This document shows positions 1 to 8,004 of a DNA stretch of 56,867 nt, piece after piece. Position numbers and translations under genes: made by a program. Source of the stretch: Flavobacteriaceae bacterium (GTDB lineage Bacteria; Bacteroidota; Bacteroidia; Flavobacteriales; Flavobacteriaceae); assembly GCA_947379965.1 (NCBI GenBank), contig CANCPC010000005.1:1-56867 (forward strand). Reading direction: 5' to 3'. Under the pieces are notes generated by a model, which saw only the letters and a program-made list of their open reading frames with translations, was not told the origin of the DNA and did no database searches. Numbering within the stretch: position 1 is the first letter of the stretch; each line of letters begins with the position of its first letter.

Positions 1-3000
1 ACTCATGACGAAGGTGGTATTTGGACAAATTCTGATAATGTATATACGTATACAGTAAATCCAATTTTGCCTTGTGAAACAGCAGCAACAGCAACGGTAA
101 CATTGAATACACTAGCTGCTCCTAACGCTGGTACTAGCGGTTCACTTGCTATTTGCAATGGTGTAATTCCTACCGAATCTGATTTATTTGCAGTTATTGG
201 AAATCATGACGAAGGTGGTACTTGGTCTAAAATAGCAAATATTTATACGTATATTGTAAACTCAACTTCGAATTGCCTTGCATCTGATAGTGCAACGGTT
301 ACATTAGTTATAGCTCCAGCTACTACTACAGGAAGTGAATCTATATCGGCTTGTGGTGAATCGTATACTTGGCCTTTAAACGGTCAAACGTATACATCAT
401 CAGGAAGCTATGAATATGCTGTAGAATGTAATACCGCTACTTTAACATTAACTTTTGAGCCAGCTACAACTATAGGAAGTGAGGATGTATCGGTTTGTGG
501 TGAATCTTATACTTGGCTTTTAAACGGTCAAACCTATACTTCATCAGGAAGTTATGATTATGTGGATGGATGTAACACGGCTACTTTAAATTTAATTTTA
601 ACACCATCAACAACGAACGTTACTGCTGCCTATGCTTATAATTCTTTCACTTGGGATAATAATGGGGAAATCTATTCTACAAGTGGTATAAAAACAGGTA
701 CTACTACAAATTGTGTCACAGAATTATTAGATTTGACAATCTCTAATACTACTATAATTCCATCAGGTCCATTGAATTTCTGCGCAGGAGCTAAAGTTGC
801 AGATGCAGTTGGTGATTCTAGTTTAAAATTCTATGAGTCAGAAATAGGAGGAACGGCAATTTTAGGAACTGTTGATTTAAAATCAGCTATCTATTTTGTA
901 ACTGAATCAATAGGTCTTGGAGAATCAACACTGAGAATGCCAGTTGAGGTAATTGTAAATGATTTACCAACTAGACCATCTACTTTAATTCTTACTAATG
1001 AAAATGCGACTAATCCAAATACTGTAATTACAGCAGTAGGATTGTATGCAGGAACAAATACACCGTTTAAATTAACCGCAACAGCGGATGGAGCAGTATC
1101 ATATATTTGGACATTGCCTGCTGGTGTAGAAAGAACAGACGCATCAGGGAATAGTACTATTTCTAGTACAACAAGTACAGATCCATTAATCTATGTTAAA
1201 TTTACAGGTAAAGGTGATGCTTCTCCTTTATTTATAAAGGTTCAGTCTATTAATGCTTCGGGTTGTACTTCAGTTATTAAAAGTGCTACTTATACTAGAT
1301 TGGTACCTTCATCTCCCACTGCTCTTAAAATGACCGACGAAAATGTAACACCGCCTGCTTCTGGTGTTTATCCAGCAATTACTTCATTTGCAAAATACAT
1401 GGGAACTGATTATGAATTAACACTGACTGCTACTTCATTGGCAACAGCAACCTCTTATACTTGGGAATTGCCCGAAGGCGTAAACATTACTAAATCTTCT
1501 GCTACCAAATTAAATGGTATATTCACTAGTGGTTTAAATAAAATCACTATAAATTTTAAAGATGTTGTTAATCCTACTACAACATTGTTACGAATAGGAG
1601 TAAAAGCAGTAAATGGGGTTGGATCTTCGATAACGGATAATCAAACAAAACCACTTATACCTCCTACAGACTCTACCGCTAGATTGTTAACGCTAACTGC
1701 TGCAGTTCCTACTGCTCCTTCCGCTTTAGTTTTAAATAATGGTTCTAATACCACTGCTATAACAATTATTAGCAAATTGATAGGACAAGGAGATACTTAC
1801 AGATTATCAGCTACAGTTCCTGCTACAACTTTAGCTAGTTCTTATCAATGGGAGTTACCATCGTGTGTTACTAGAGTAACAAATATAGATGGTTCTATTA
1901 TTGACAACTCATTAACTAGTGGAGAACCCTTTATCTTTGTTAAATTTACAAAAGACGCTACAGCATTACCAGGAGCAATTTACTTTGGTGTAAAAGCTGT
2001 AAACGGTATTGGTTATTCTGAGACTGATAATTCAGCTGCAATTCCAAGTACTACTTCTAAAGCTAAGTTGTTAAAATTATCAACAGTCGTTCCTAAAGCT
2101 CCTACCGCTTTGGTTTTGAATAATGGTTCTACTACCACTGCTATAACAATTATTAGCAAATTGATAGGACAAGGAGATACTTTCAGATTATCAGCTACAG
2201 TTCCTGCTACAACTTTAGCTAATTCTTTTGAATGGGAATTACCCTCTTGTGTGACTAGAGTAACCGATATAAGTGGTTCTTCAATTGACAATACATTAAC
2301 AAGTAAGGATTCGTTTATCTTTGTTAAATTTACAAAAGATGCTACTGCGGCTCCTGGATCAATTTACTTTGGTGTAAAAGCAGTAAACAGTATTGGTTCT
2401 TCTGAGACTGATAATACAGCTGCAAGTCCAAGTACTACTTCTAAAGCTAAGTTGTTAAAATTGACAACAGTCGTACCTGCTGCTCCTACCGCTTTGGTAT
2501 TTAACAATGGTATTACTGACACTGCAATAACTTTGAATAGTAAATCTATTGGACAAGGAGATACTTACAGATTATCGGCTACAGTTCCTGCTACAACTTT
2601 AGCTAATTCTTTTGAATGGGAATTACCCTCTTGTGTGACTAGAGTAACCGATATAAGTGGCTCTTCAATTGACAATACATTAACAAGTAAGGATTCGTTT
2701 ATCTTTGTTAAATTTACAAAAGACGCTACTGCAGCTCCTGGATCAATTTACTTTGGTGTAAAAGCAGTAAATAGTATTGGTTCTTCAATTACGGATAATT
2801 CAGCCGCAAGTCCAAGTACTACTTCTAAAGCTAAGTTGTTAAAATTGACAACAGCCGTTCCTGCTGCTCCAGCTACTCTGGTATTGAATGACCCAGCAGC
2901 TCCTGCAACTGCCGTGCTAATTGTAAGTAAATACATTGGAACTACAACCAAGTTAAAATTAACTTCCGGTGTGTCTACTATAGCAAATTCTTACGATTGG

Positions 3001-3843
3001 GCATTGCCTCAAGGGGTAAACAGAGTGGATGATTCGGGTAATATACTTATCAATAGAAACACGAAAGAGCCTTTTATTTATGTAAATTTTGCCGATGTTA
3101 CTCACGGAGCTACACCTATTTCTATAGTACTTGGAGTAGTTGCAGTAAATAATGTAGGTTCTTCTGTATCGACTAACACAGGAGCGAATAGTGCAAGAAC
3201 GGATAAGTTATTAACCGTTACGGCAACAACACCTGCTAAAGTGACAGCACTTTCTGGTTCACTTAACGTTTGTAACAGAACTGAAGGTTTTACTTATATT
3301 TTTACTGCTCCTGTAGGTGCAAAAAGCTATATCATTACTGCACCTGCTGGTTCTGTGGTTAGTTCAAATACTGGTGTTACAGGTGCAACACCAAATGTAT
3401 TAACAACTTCTGATTTGACTTTTAAAGTTGTTTATAATGGAACAACATCGTTTCCTACGTTAGATAAATATATTAGTATTATTTCGGTAAACGATTTTGG
3501 AAATTCTGCAACTTCATTTAAATCGGTAGCATTGACAAAAAAATCAGATTGTTCAAGTTTAACAAACACCGCAAGAATTGTAGAGCCAACACCAACAGAT
3601 TCTTTCAACGTTGTAGCATATCCAAACCCATCTTCAGCTGTTTTCACTCTTGAGGTACAATCTTCAGGAAATAGAACATCAACAACTGGAGTTCAGGTTT
3701 TTGATACAGCAGGTCGTTTAATCGAACAACGTCAAGTTGAATCTAATTCAGTTGAAGTAGGGAATAATTATCCTTCAGGAATTTACACTATTGTTGTAAA
3801 CCAAGGAGAAAATTCAAAAACTCTTCGAGTGATGAAGAAATAA
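1..3843 (+). CDS. Giant secreted repeat protein with T9SS sorting domain (5' truncated by window edge)
   Basis: The reading frame is open from base 1, so the true start lies to the left; 1280 residues and the stop are visible. The N-terminal visible part has Ig/CHU_C-like segments (a HDEGGxW motif occurs twice) and three units of about 46 residues with the pattern CxxYTW..NG..Y..SG.Y. From about nt 964 at least six related domains of 115-134 residues follow, each with a (T/E)LPxxV core and a xIGVKAVNxxGSS-like end; four have an exact 384-nt period. The last 75 or so residues form a T9SS type A sorting domain (starting YPNPSS, ending TLRVMKK). Expected to be exported by Sec, then across the outer membrane by the Por system and held at the surface as an adhesin-like protein. 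No catalytic domain is visible. The function of the missing N-terminus cannot be judged. Confidence 0.9.
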   Translation, partial: THDEGGIWTNSDNVYTYTVNPILPCETAATATVTLNTLAAPNAGTSGSLAICNGVIPTESDLFAVIGNHDEGGTWSKIANIYTYIVNSTSNCLASDSATVTLVIAPATTTGSESISACGESYTWPLNGQTYTSSGSYEYAVECNTATLTLTFEPATTIGSEDVSVCGESYTWLLNGQTYTSSGSYDYVDGCNTATLNLILTPSTTNVTAAYAYNSFTWDNNGEIYSTSGIKTGTTTNCVTELLDLTISNTTIIPSGPLNFCAGAKVADAVGDSSLKFYESEIGGTAILGTVDLKSAIYFVTESIGLGESTLRMPVEVIVNDLPTRPSTLILTNENATNPNTVITAVGLYAGTNTPFKLTATADGAVSYIWTLPAGVERTDASGNSTISSTTSTDPLIYVKFTGKGDASPLFIKVQSINASGCTSVIKSATYTRLVPSSPTALKMTDENVTPPASGVYPAITSFAKYMGTDYELTLTATSLATATSYTWELPEGVNITKSSATKLNGIFTSGLNKITINFKDVVNPTTTLLRIGVKAVNGVGSSITDNQTKPLIPPTDSTARLLTLTAAVPTAPSALVLNNGSNTTAITIISKLIGQGDTYRLSATVPATTLASSYQWELPSCVTRVTNIDGSIIDNSLTSGEPFIFVKFTKDATALPGAIYFGVKAVNGIGYSETDNSAAIPSTTSKAKLLKLSTVVPKAPTALVLNNGSTTTAITIISKLIGQGDTFRLSATVPATTLANSFEWELPSCVTRVTDISGSSIDNTLTSKDSFIFVKFTKDATAAPGSIYFGVKAVNSIGSSETDNTAASPSTTSKAKLLKLTTVVPAAPTALVFNNGITDTAITLNSKSIGQGDTYRLSATVPATTLANSFEWELPSCVTRVTDISGSSIDNTLTSKDSFIFVKFTKDATAAPGSIYFGVKAVNSIGSSITDNSAASPSTTSKAKLLKLTTAVPAAPATLVLNDPAAPATAVLIVSKYIGTTTKLKLTSGVSTIANSYDWALPQGVNRVDDSGNILINRNTKEPFIYVNFADVTHGATPISIVLGVVAVNNVGSSVSTNTGANSARTDKLLTVTATTPAKVTALSGSLNVCNRTEGFTYIFTAPVGAKSYIITAPAGSVVSSNTGVTGATPNVLTTSDLTFKVVYNGTTSFPTLDKYISIISVNDFGNSATSFKSVALTKKSDCSSLTNTARIVEPTPTDSFNVVAYPNPSSAVFTLEVQSSGNRTSTTGVQVFDTAGRLIEQRQVESNSVEVGNNYPSGIYTIVVNQGENSKTLRVMKK
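1702..3210 (+). repeat. Four 384-nt in-frame tandem repeats within the secreted protein gene
   Basis: Units begin at 1702, 2086, 2470 and 2854, spaced exactly 384 nt (128 codons); the last is divergent and its end is approximate. Units 2 and 3 are nearly identical at DNA level: 2194-2402 against 2578-2786 differ at only four third-position transitions. This points to recent duplication or gene conversion. More diverged units of the same domain lie upstream (from about 1300 and 964). Confidence 0.9.
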
Positions 3844-3867
3844 TAAAATTTTCAATAATTTTAAAAA

Positions 3868-3899
3868 TGCCTTTTCAGAAATGAAAAGGCGTTTTTTTT
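3868..3899 (+). terminator. Rho-independent terminator of the secreted repeat protein gene
   Basis: An 8-bp stem (gccttttc / gaaaaggc, 3869-3876 with 3883-3890) with a 6-nt loop is followed by a run of T, 25 nt after the stop codon. Confidence 0.85.
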
Positions 3900-3965
3900 A
3901 GATTAAATAACAGATTTACAAATTAATTATATTTATATTACTACTTATTTCTAGTTAGAAATAAT

Positions 3966-3973
3966 TATTTTTG
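3966..3973 (+). promoter_or_regulatory. -7 element (TATTTTTG) for the SPT-like gene
   Basis: It matches the Bacteroidota -7 consensus TAnnTTTG and lies 35 nt before the ATG at 4009. No TTG is found at the usual -33 distance, so only half of the promoter is supported. Confidence 0.45.
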
Positions 3974-4008
3974 CAATTCCTTAAAAAGATAAAATACGTC
4001 AAAAAAAT

Positions 4009-5271
4009 ATGGTAAAAGATTTATTCGAAAGAATTCAAAACAATAAAGGTCCATTGGGAAAATGGGCTTCGCAAGCGGAAGGCTATTTTGTTTTTCCAAA
4101 GTTAGAAGGCGATTTAGGACCAAGAATGCAGTTTCAGGGAAAAACCATTTTGAACTGGAGTTTGAACGATTACTTAGGATTAGCGAATCACCCAGAAGTG
4201 CGTAAAGCAGATGCTGAAGCGGCACAACTATATGGAGCGGCTTACCCAATGGGCGCCCGTATGATGAGCGGTCACACGAAATATCACGAACAATTAGAGC
4301 AAGAATTGGCAGCTTTTGTAATGAAAGAATCAGCTTATTTGTTGAATTTTGGATATCAAGGAATTATGTCAACTATTGACGCTTTGGTAACTCGAAACGA
4401 TGTAATTGTATATGATGTTGATGCGCATGCTTGTATTATTGATGGGGTTCGTTTGCATAGCGGGAAACGTTTTACGTACCGTCATAATGACGTTGAAAGT
4501 ATGGAGAAAAACTTGCAACGTGCTACAAAATTAGCTACTGAAACTGGCGGAGGGATCCTATTTATTACCGAAGGTGTTTTTGGAATGCGCGGACAACAAG
4601 GAAAGTTGAAAGAGATTGTGGAGATGAAAAAGAAATACAATTTTCGATTATTAGTTGATGATGCTCACGGTTTTGGTACCCTTGGAAAAACTGGCGCTGG
4701 AGCAGGCGAGGAGCAAGGCGTTCAGGACGATATTGATGTTTACTTTTCGACTTTTGCAAAATCGATGGCGAATATTGGTGCTTTTGTAGCTGCTGACAAA
4801 GAAATTATCGATTACTTAAAATATAATTTGCGTTCACAAATGTTTGCCAAAGCGTTGCCGATGATTCAAACAATTGGTTCATTGAAGCGATTGGAATTGT
4901 TGCGTAATTCATCTGAATTAAAAGATAAACTTTGGGAAAATGTAAATGCATTACAAAACGGATTGAGAACCAAAGGATTTAATATTGGGGATACAAATAC
5001 TTGTGTAACACCTGTTTATCTTGAAGGAAGTGTTCCTGAAGCGATGGTTATGGTAAATGATTTAAGAGAGAATTATGGTATTTTCTTGTCGATTGTGATT
5101 TATCCTGTGATTCCAAAAGGGATGATTTTATTGCGAGTAATTCCTACGGCTACTCATACATTAGCTGATATTGATGAAACGCTTACTGCTTTTGAGGCTA
5201 TTAGAGAAAAACTAGTAAACGGAACATATAAAGAAATTGCAAGCAAAACTAAAGTCGATTTAGACGCTTAA
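4009..5271 (+). CDS. Alpha-oxoamine synthase family PLP enzyme, serine palmitoyltransferase-like
   Basis: At 420 aa this is a full-length member of the family holding serine palmitoyltransferase (SPT), KBL and BioF. These enzymes condense an acyl-CoA with an amino acid and release CO2. Visible features are the NDYLGL segment (53-58), DVDAHACIIDG with the PLP-stacking His140, the DDAHG motif (217-221) and the Schiff-base Lys251 in STFAKSMANIG. Bacteroidota SPTs make 3-ketosphinganine for sphingolipids, and a paralogous branch uses cysteate to make sulfonolipids. The sequence alone does not choose between these, but no bio or threonine-catabolism genes are adjacent. The gene stands alone on the plus strand and converges on a GNAT gene whose family may acylate the same product. 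ATG start. Confidence 0.8.
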   Translation: MVKDLFERIQNNKGPLGKWASQAEGYFVFPKLEGDLGPRMQFQGKTILNWSLNDYLGLANHPEVRKADAEAAQLYGAAYPMGARMMSGHTKYHEQLEQELAAFVMKESAYLLNFGYQGIMSTIDALVTRNDVIVYDVDAHACIIDGVRLHSGKRFTYRHNDVESMEKNLQRATKLATETGGGILFITEGVFGMRGQQGKLKEIVEMKKKYNFRLLVDDAHGFGTLGKTGAGAGEEQGVQDDIDVYFSTFAKSMANIGAFVAADKEIIDYLKYNLRSQMFAKALPMIQTIGSLKRLELLRNSSELKDKLWENVNALQNGLRTKGFNIGDTNTCVTPVYLEGSVPEAMVMVNDLRENYGIFLSIVIYPVIPKGMILLRVIPTATHTLADIDETLTAFEAIREKLVNGTYKEIASKTKVDLDA

Positions 5272-5312
5272 AATTGAGTAGTCAGTATTCAGTTTTTTAG
5301 TGTTCAGGCAGT

Positions 5313-5354
5313 AATAAAAAAAGTCCATTCGCATAACGAATGGACTTTTTTTTG
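5313..5354. terminator. Bidirectional terminator between the SPT-like and GNAT genes
   Basis: An 11-bp perfect stem (aagtccattcg / cgaatggactt, 5321-5331 with 5337-5347) has a 5-nt loop, with an A-run before and a T-run after. It can therefore end transcripts from both strands. Confidence 0.85.
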
Positions 5355-5470
5355 AACACAGATTTCTCAGATTAGCTCAGGTTTTAACAAAAAAATTATA
5401 TTAATCAAAGGAATTAATTGGAGTTAATAAAAAAAATATTTAATCTGTGAAAATCTTTGAAATCGGTTTT
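5355..5470. repeat. Decayed intergenic inverted repeat of the cacagattt...aatctgtg type
   Basis: An arm reading cacagatttctcagatta (from 5357) is mirrored imperfectly by an arm reading aatctgtgaaaatctttg (about 5440-5457), with AT-rich sequence between. Elements of this look are common between genes in Flavobacterium. This copy is imperfect and no coding potential is seen. Confidence 0.4.
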
Positions 5471-5474
5471 TTAT

Positions 5475-6593
5475 TTAGAAATCTTTTCTGAAAGTTTTTC
5501 GGCGGCAAATGATTTTAGGGCCGAAGTTTTTCCAAAGGTTGTGAATAGCAACATTATCGGCTAATTCCGGTGTTCGAATGCAGTTTTGTATTCCTTTTTC
5601 GGTAAAAGTGGTATGATATTCTTTGAAAATTATGGCGTGCGCTCCTTTGTTTTGGTATTCTGGATGAACACCAATTAGATAAAAAGTAACGTCTTTGCTA
5701 TTGTTTCGAGCGTTTAATAAATGGAGAAATCCAAATGGGAATAATTTTCCGTTAGCTTTTTGCAATGCTTTAGAAAAACTAGGCATTACGATAGCAAAAG
5801 CAACAAGATTTTGATCTTGGTCTTCTACAAATTTGATGTATTCAGGATTGATAAAACTAATGTATTTTTTCTTGAAATATTCTTTTTGCATATCTGAAAT
5901 GGCGACAAACGAAGATAAACTAGCATAAGAAGCATTAAACAAATCGAACATTTTGTCCACGTATGGCATGACATCTTTCGTCTTTTTGAAACTAAGCGCT
6001 TTGAGTCGATACCGTCTTTTGATTAATTCCTGCGCTTTATCAAAATATTCTAGTTTTACATTTTCAAAAGGGAATTTATTTTCGGTGTATTCTTTCTCTG
6101 TTACAAATCCTAATTCTTCAAAATGATTCGCATAATACGGATGATTGTACCAAGTAATCATGGTGCCTAATTCCTCAAAACCTTCGGTAAGTACACCAAC
6201 TTTTTCCATATTAGAGAATCCCATTGGACCTTCTACATGATCTAAATTATTTTTCCGACCTAGTTCATAGACTTTTTCTAATAATGCTTTGGTAACTTCA
6301 ATGTTGTCAATCACATCGAACCAGCCAAAACGGACTTTCTTTTTTTGTTGGTCATTGACTTCTCCCCAGTTGATGATAGCTGCTATTCGGCCTACTATTT
6401 TATTGTTATTGTAGGCCAAATAAAAGTAAGCTTCTGCATTTTCGAAAACTGGATTTTTAGTCTTATCAAAGGATTCTAGTTCGTCGGCAATAATAGGCGG
6501 AACCCAATATTTGTTGTCTTTATACAAGGAAAAAGGAAATTTAACATAGTCTATCATTTCCTTTTTTGAAGTAGCTTGTTTTATTGTAATCAT
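5475..6593 (-). CDS. GNAT-family N-acyltransferase-like protein (372 aa)
   Basis: The N-terminal third carries the pattern WVPP...KNPVFENAEAYFYLAY..IVGRIAA, typical of a long GNAT-fold family (about 370-390 aa) often labelled generically as N-acetyltransferase. A second half (from about residue 215) ends with a second acyltransferase-like segment, FYLIGVHPEYQNKGAHAII, that fits a GNAT acetyl-CoA-binding loop. The bacterial ceramide synthase described in Caulobacter is a GNAT protein genetically associated with SPT, so the position opposite an SPT-like gene suggests N-acylation of a sphingoid or capnine base. That is inference; the substrate cannot be read from sequence. ATG start, no signal peptide, so cytoplasmic. 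Confidence 0.65.
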   Translation of the reverse strand: MITIKQATSKKEMIDYVKFPFSLYKDNKYWVPPIIADELESFDKTKNPVFENAEAYFYLAYNNNKIVGRIAAIINWGEVNDQQKKKVRFGWFDVIDNIEVTKALLEKVYELGRKNNLDHVEGPMGFSNMEKVGVLTEGFEELGTMITWYNHPYYANHFEELGFVTEKEYTENKFPFENVKLEYFDKAQELIKRRYRLKALSFKKTKDVMPYVDKMFDLFNASYASLSSFVAISDMQKEYFKKKYISFINPEYIKFVEDQDQNLVAFAIVMPSFSKALQKANGKLFPFGFLHLLNARNNSKDVTFYLIGVHPEYQNKGAHAIIFKEYHTTFTEKGIQNCIRTPELADNVAIHNLWKNFGPKIICRRKTFRKDF

Positions 6594-6614
6594 TGTATTT
6601 TTATCCGTGTAAGT

Positions 6615-7550
6615 TTATCCTTTTTTAGTCTTTTTTGCTCTTTTCTTAGCTTTTTTATTGGAATCTCCGGAGTCAATATTCATGCGGACTTCTCTATAAT
6701 TATCGTTAAAACGCCATGAAAGTCCAACTCCTCCGTATAGAATTGAAGGTGTTGTTTTTAAACTACTACTTATGGAAGCGTCGATTTGCATGTCGTCATT
6801 AATTAAAAAAGCGGCACCACCACGAACAATGGTATCGCTGTAAAAATCACTTTTTATGCCTTGATTTTCTATAAAACCAGACCAATTTCGGTTAAATCCT
6901 TTTGTTAAAGTAAGTGCATAATTATAACTTGGATAATCAGTTCCAATATAATCACCGATAATATTGGTTACAAAAACCCAACTTCCATCTCCTAAATGAT
7001 TTTGTGTAATTAACATAACTTTTGGAGAAATCCCCCCTTTTGGAGTGAAATAGTATGGATTGTCTGAAAAAGTAAGATTAGCTCCGGCAAATACTGAAAT
7101 TGCGGGTACTAATTGATGCCAATTGAAAGCATGATTCGCTTTCCAACTATAAACATTTATCTTTTTTTCGTAATTTTTGAAAGGATCATAAATCAAACAT
7201 TTTGCACCAAAAACAGTTTTTTTCATTGCAGATCGATCATTAGTAGTCATTAGAGAATTGTATCTTTCATTTTGGTAACGAAAGTCGGCTACCATTTCTA
7301 GTCTTTCTAGTAATAATCCCCATCTCATAGTCATGTCAATTCCATATCCATTAGTATTGTAATTCAATATACTATGATTTTCTTTGATTCCATAAAAGCC
7401 TGTTTCAACTTGAAAAACAGATTTCCCTACCGAGTAAGCCGACATAGATTCTCCTGGTCTATTCGAATTGATTTGGTCAGTATATTGTCCAAAATTCATA
7501 TTTGGAATACTAAAAATAATTAAGATAACTAGGTTTTTGATTTTGAACAT
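6615..7550 (-). CDS. Outer-membrane transporter-like beta-barrel protein (MetA-pathway of phenol degradation type)
   Basis: From the ATG at 7550 the protein has 311 aa and starts with a clear Sec signal peptide (MFKIKNLVILIIFSIP, probable cut after NMNFG). The body is rich in alternating aromatic/polar strands (for example FQVETGFYG, YALTLTKGF, ILYGGVGLSWRF), as in small outer-membrane barrels of the putative MetA-pathway family. The family begins characteristically with (D)RPG.S, here NRPGESMSAYSV. The last 15 or so residues are a Lys/Ala-rich tail, unusual for a barrel that normally ends in an aromatic residue. An upstream in-frame TTG (7589) lies inside a -7 promoter box, so the ATG is preferred. 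Role unknown; possibly solute passage. Confidence 0.6.
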   Translation of the reverse strand: MFKIKNLVILIIFSIPNMNFGQYTDQINSNRPGESMSAYSVGKSVFQVETGFYGIKENHSILNYNTNGYGIDMTMRWGLLLERLEMVADFRYQNERYNSLMTTNDRSAMKKTVFGAKCLIYDPFKNYEKKINVYSWKANHAFNWHQLVPAISVFAGANLTFSDNPYYFTPKGGISPKVMLITQNHLGDGSWVFVTNIIGDYIGTDYPSYNYALTLTKGFNRNWSGFIENQGIKSDFYSDTIVRGGAAFLINDDMQIDASISSSLKTTPSILYGGVGLSWRFNDNYREVRMNIDSGDSNKKAKKRAKKTKKG

Positions 7551-7586
7551 CTTGTTTTTGTTGGTTAATGTATTTATAAAGCTTTT

Positions 7587-7594
7587 CAAATGTA
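7587..7594 (-). promoter_or_regulatory. -7 element (TACATTTG) for the MetA-type barrel gene
   Basis: On the minus strand the box is TACATTTG, 36 nt upstream of the ATG at 7550. It overlaps the TTG codon that a longest-ORF caller would choose as start, which argues against that start. Confidence 0.4.
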
Positions 7595-7649
7595 CTATAT
7601 TTTATTATTTATTTAAGATTGATAATTTAATTTTGAACGATGGAATTGT

Positions 7650-7657
7650 TAATTTTG
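7650..7657 (+). promoter_or_regulatory. -7 element (TAATTTTG) for the DUF4834-YfhO-GT4-flippase run
   Basis: TAATTTTG lies 16 nt before the ATG at 7674. A second identical octamer is at 7628-7635. Neither has a TTG at 17-23 nt, so the exact start site is uncertain. Confidence 0.4.
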
Positions 7658-7673
7658 TAAAAAATTTTATATT

Positions 7674-7955
7674 ATGCAAACAGCAGGTTTTAGCACCGTT
7701 TTAGACACACTATTTGTCATCATAACTTTTTACTATATTTTTAAATTTTTGGCAAAATTATTTTTGCCTTTATTGGTTAAAAAAGTAGTAGAAAAAGCAG
7801 GAGAAAATTTCCATAAAAAACAACAGTATTCTCAAGATAATTCATGGAATAAAACGCCAAATAACGATGAAGTTATCTATAATACTTCCAATACAAAAAA
7901 ACCTCACGAAACCAAAAAAGTGGGCGATTATGTTGATTACGAAGAAATAGATTAA
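7674..7955 (+). CDS. DUF4834 family small membrane protein
   Basis: This 93-aa protein has one N-terminal hydrophobic segment (about residues 8-36, TLFVIITFYYIFKFLAKLFL), then a charged soluble tail containing NNDEVIYNT and ending GDYVDYEEID. This architecture and the conserved acidic end match DUF4834, a Bacteroidota family of unknown function. It starts 16 nt after a TAATTTTG box and is followed 49 nt later by the YfhO-family gene, so the two are probably cotranscribed. It may be a small accessory of the envelope glycan/membrane protein cluster; no enzymatic motif is present. Confidence 0.75.
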   Translation: MQTAGFSTVLDTLFVIITFYYIFKFLAKLFLPLLVKKVVEKAGENFHKKQQYSQDNSWNKTPNNDEVIYNTSNTKKPHETKKVGDYVDYEEID

Positions 7956-8004
7956 ATTTGCCATAAACACCAAATTATACTTTTTTAAACCAATCTTTCC
8001 AAAA

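Noticed and set aside
1702..3210. Tandem repeats considered as a CRISPR or satellite array
   Set aside because: The period is 384 nt, in frame, and encodes protein domains; no short repeats with unique spacers.
4009..5271. Calling the PLP enzyme BioF or KBL
   Set aside because: No biotin or threonine-degradation genes are adjacent, and the family motifs do not favour either; left as SPT-like with stated uncertainty.
7468..7704. Plus-strand frame of 78 codons across the divergent promoter region
   Set aside because: It overlaps the signal-peptide end of the MetA-type barrel gene and the control region of the DUF4834 gene; composition is that of a shadow frame.
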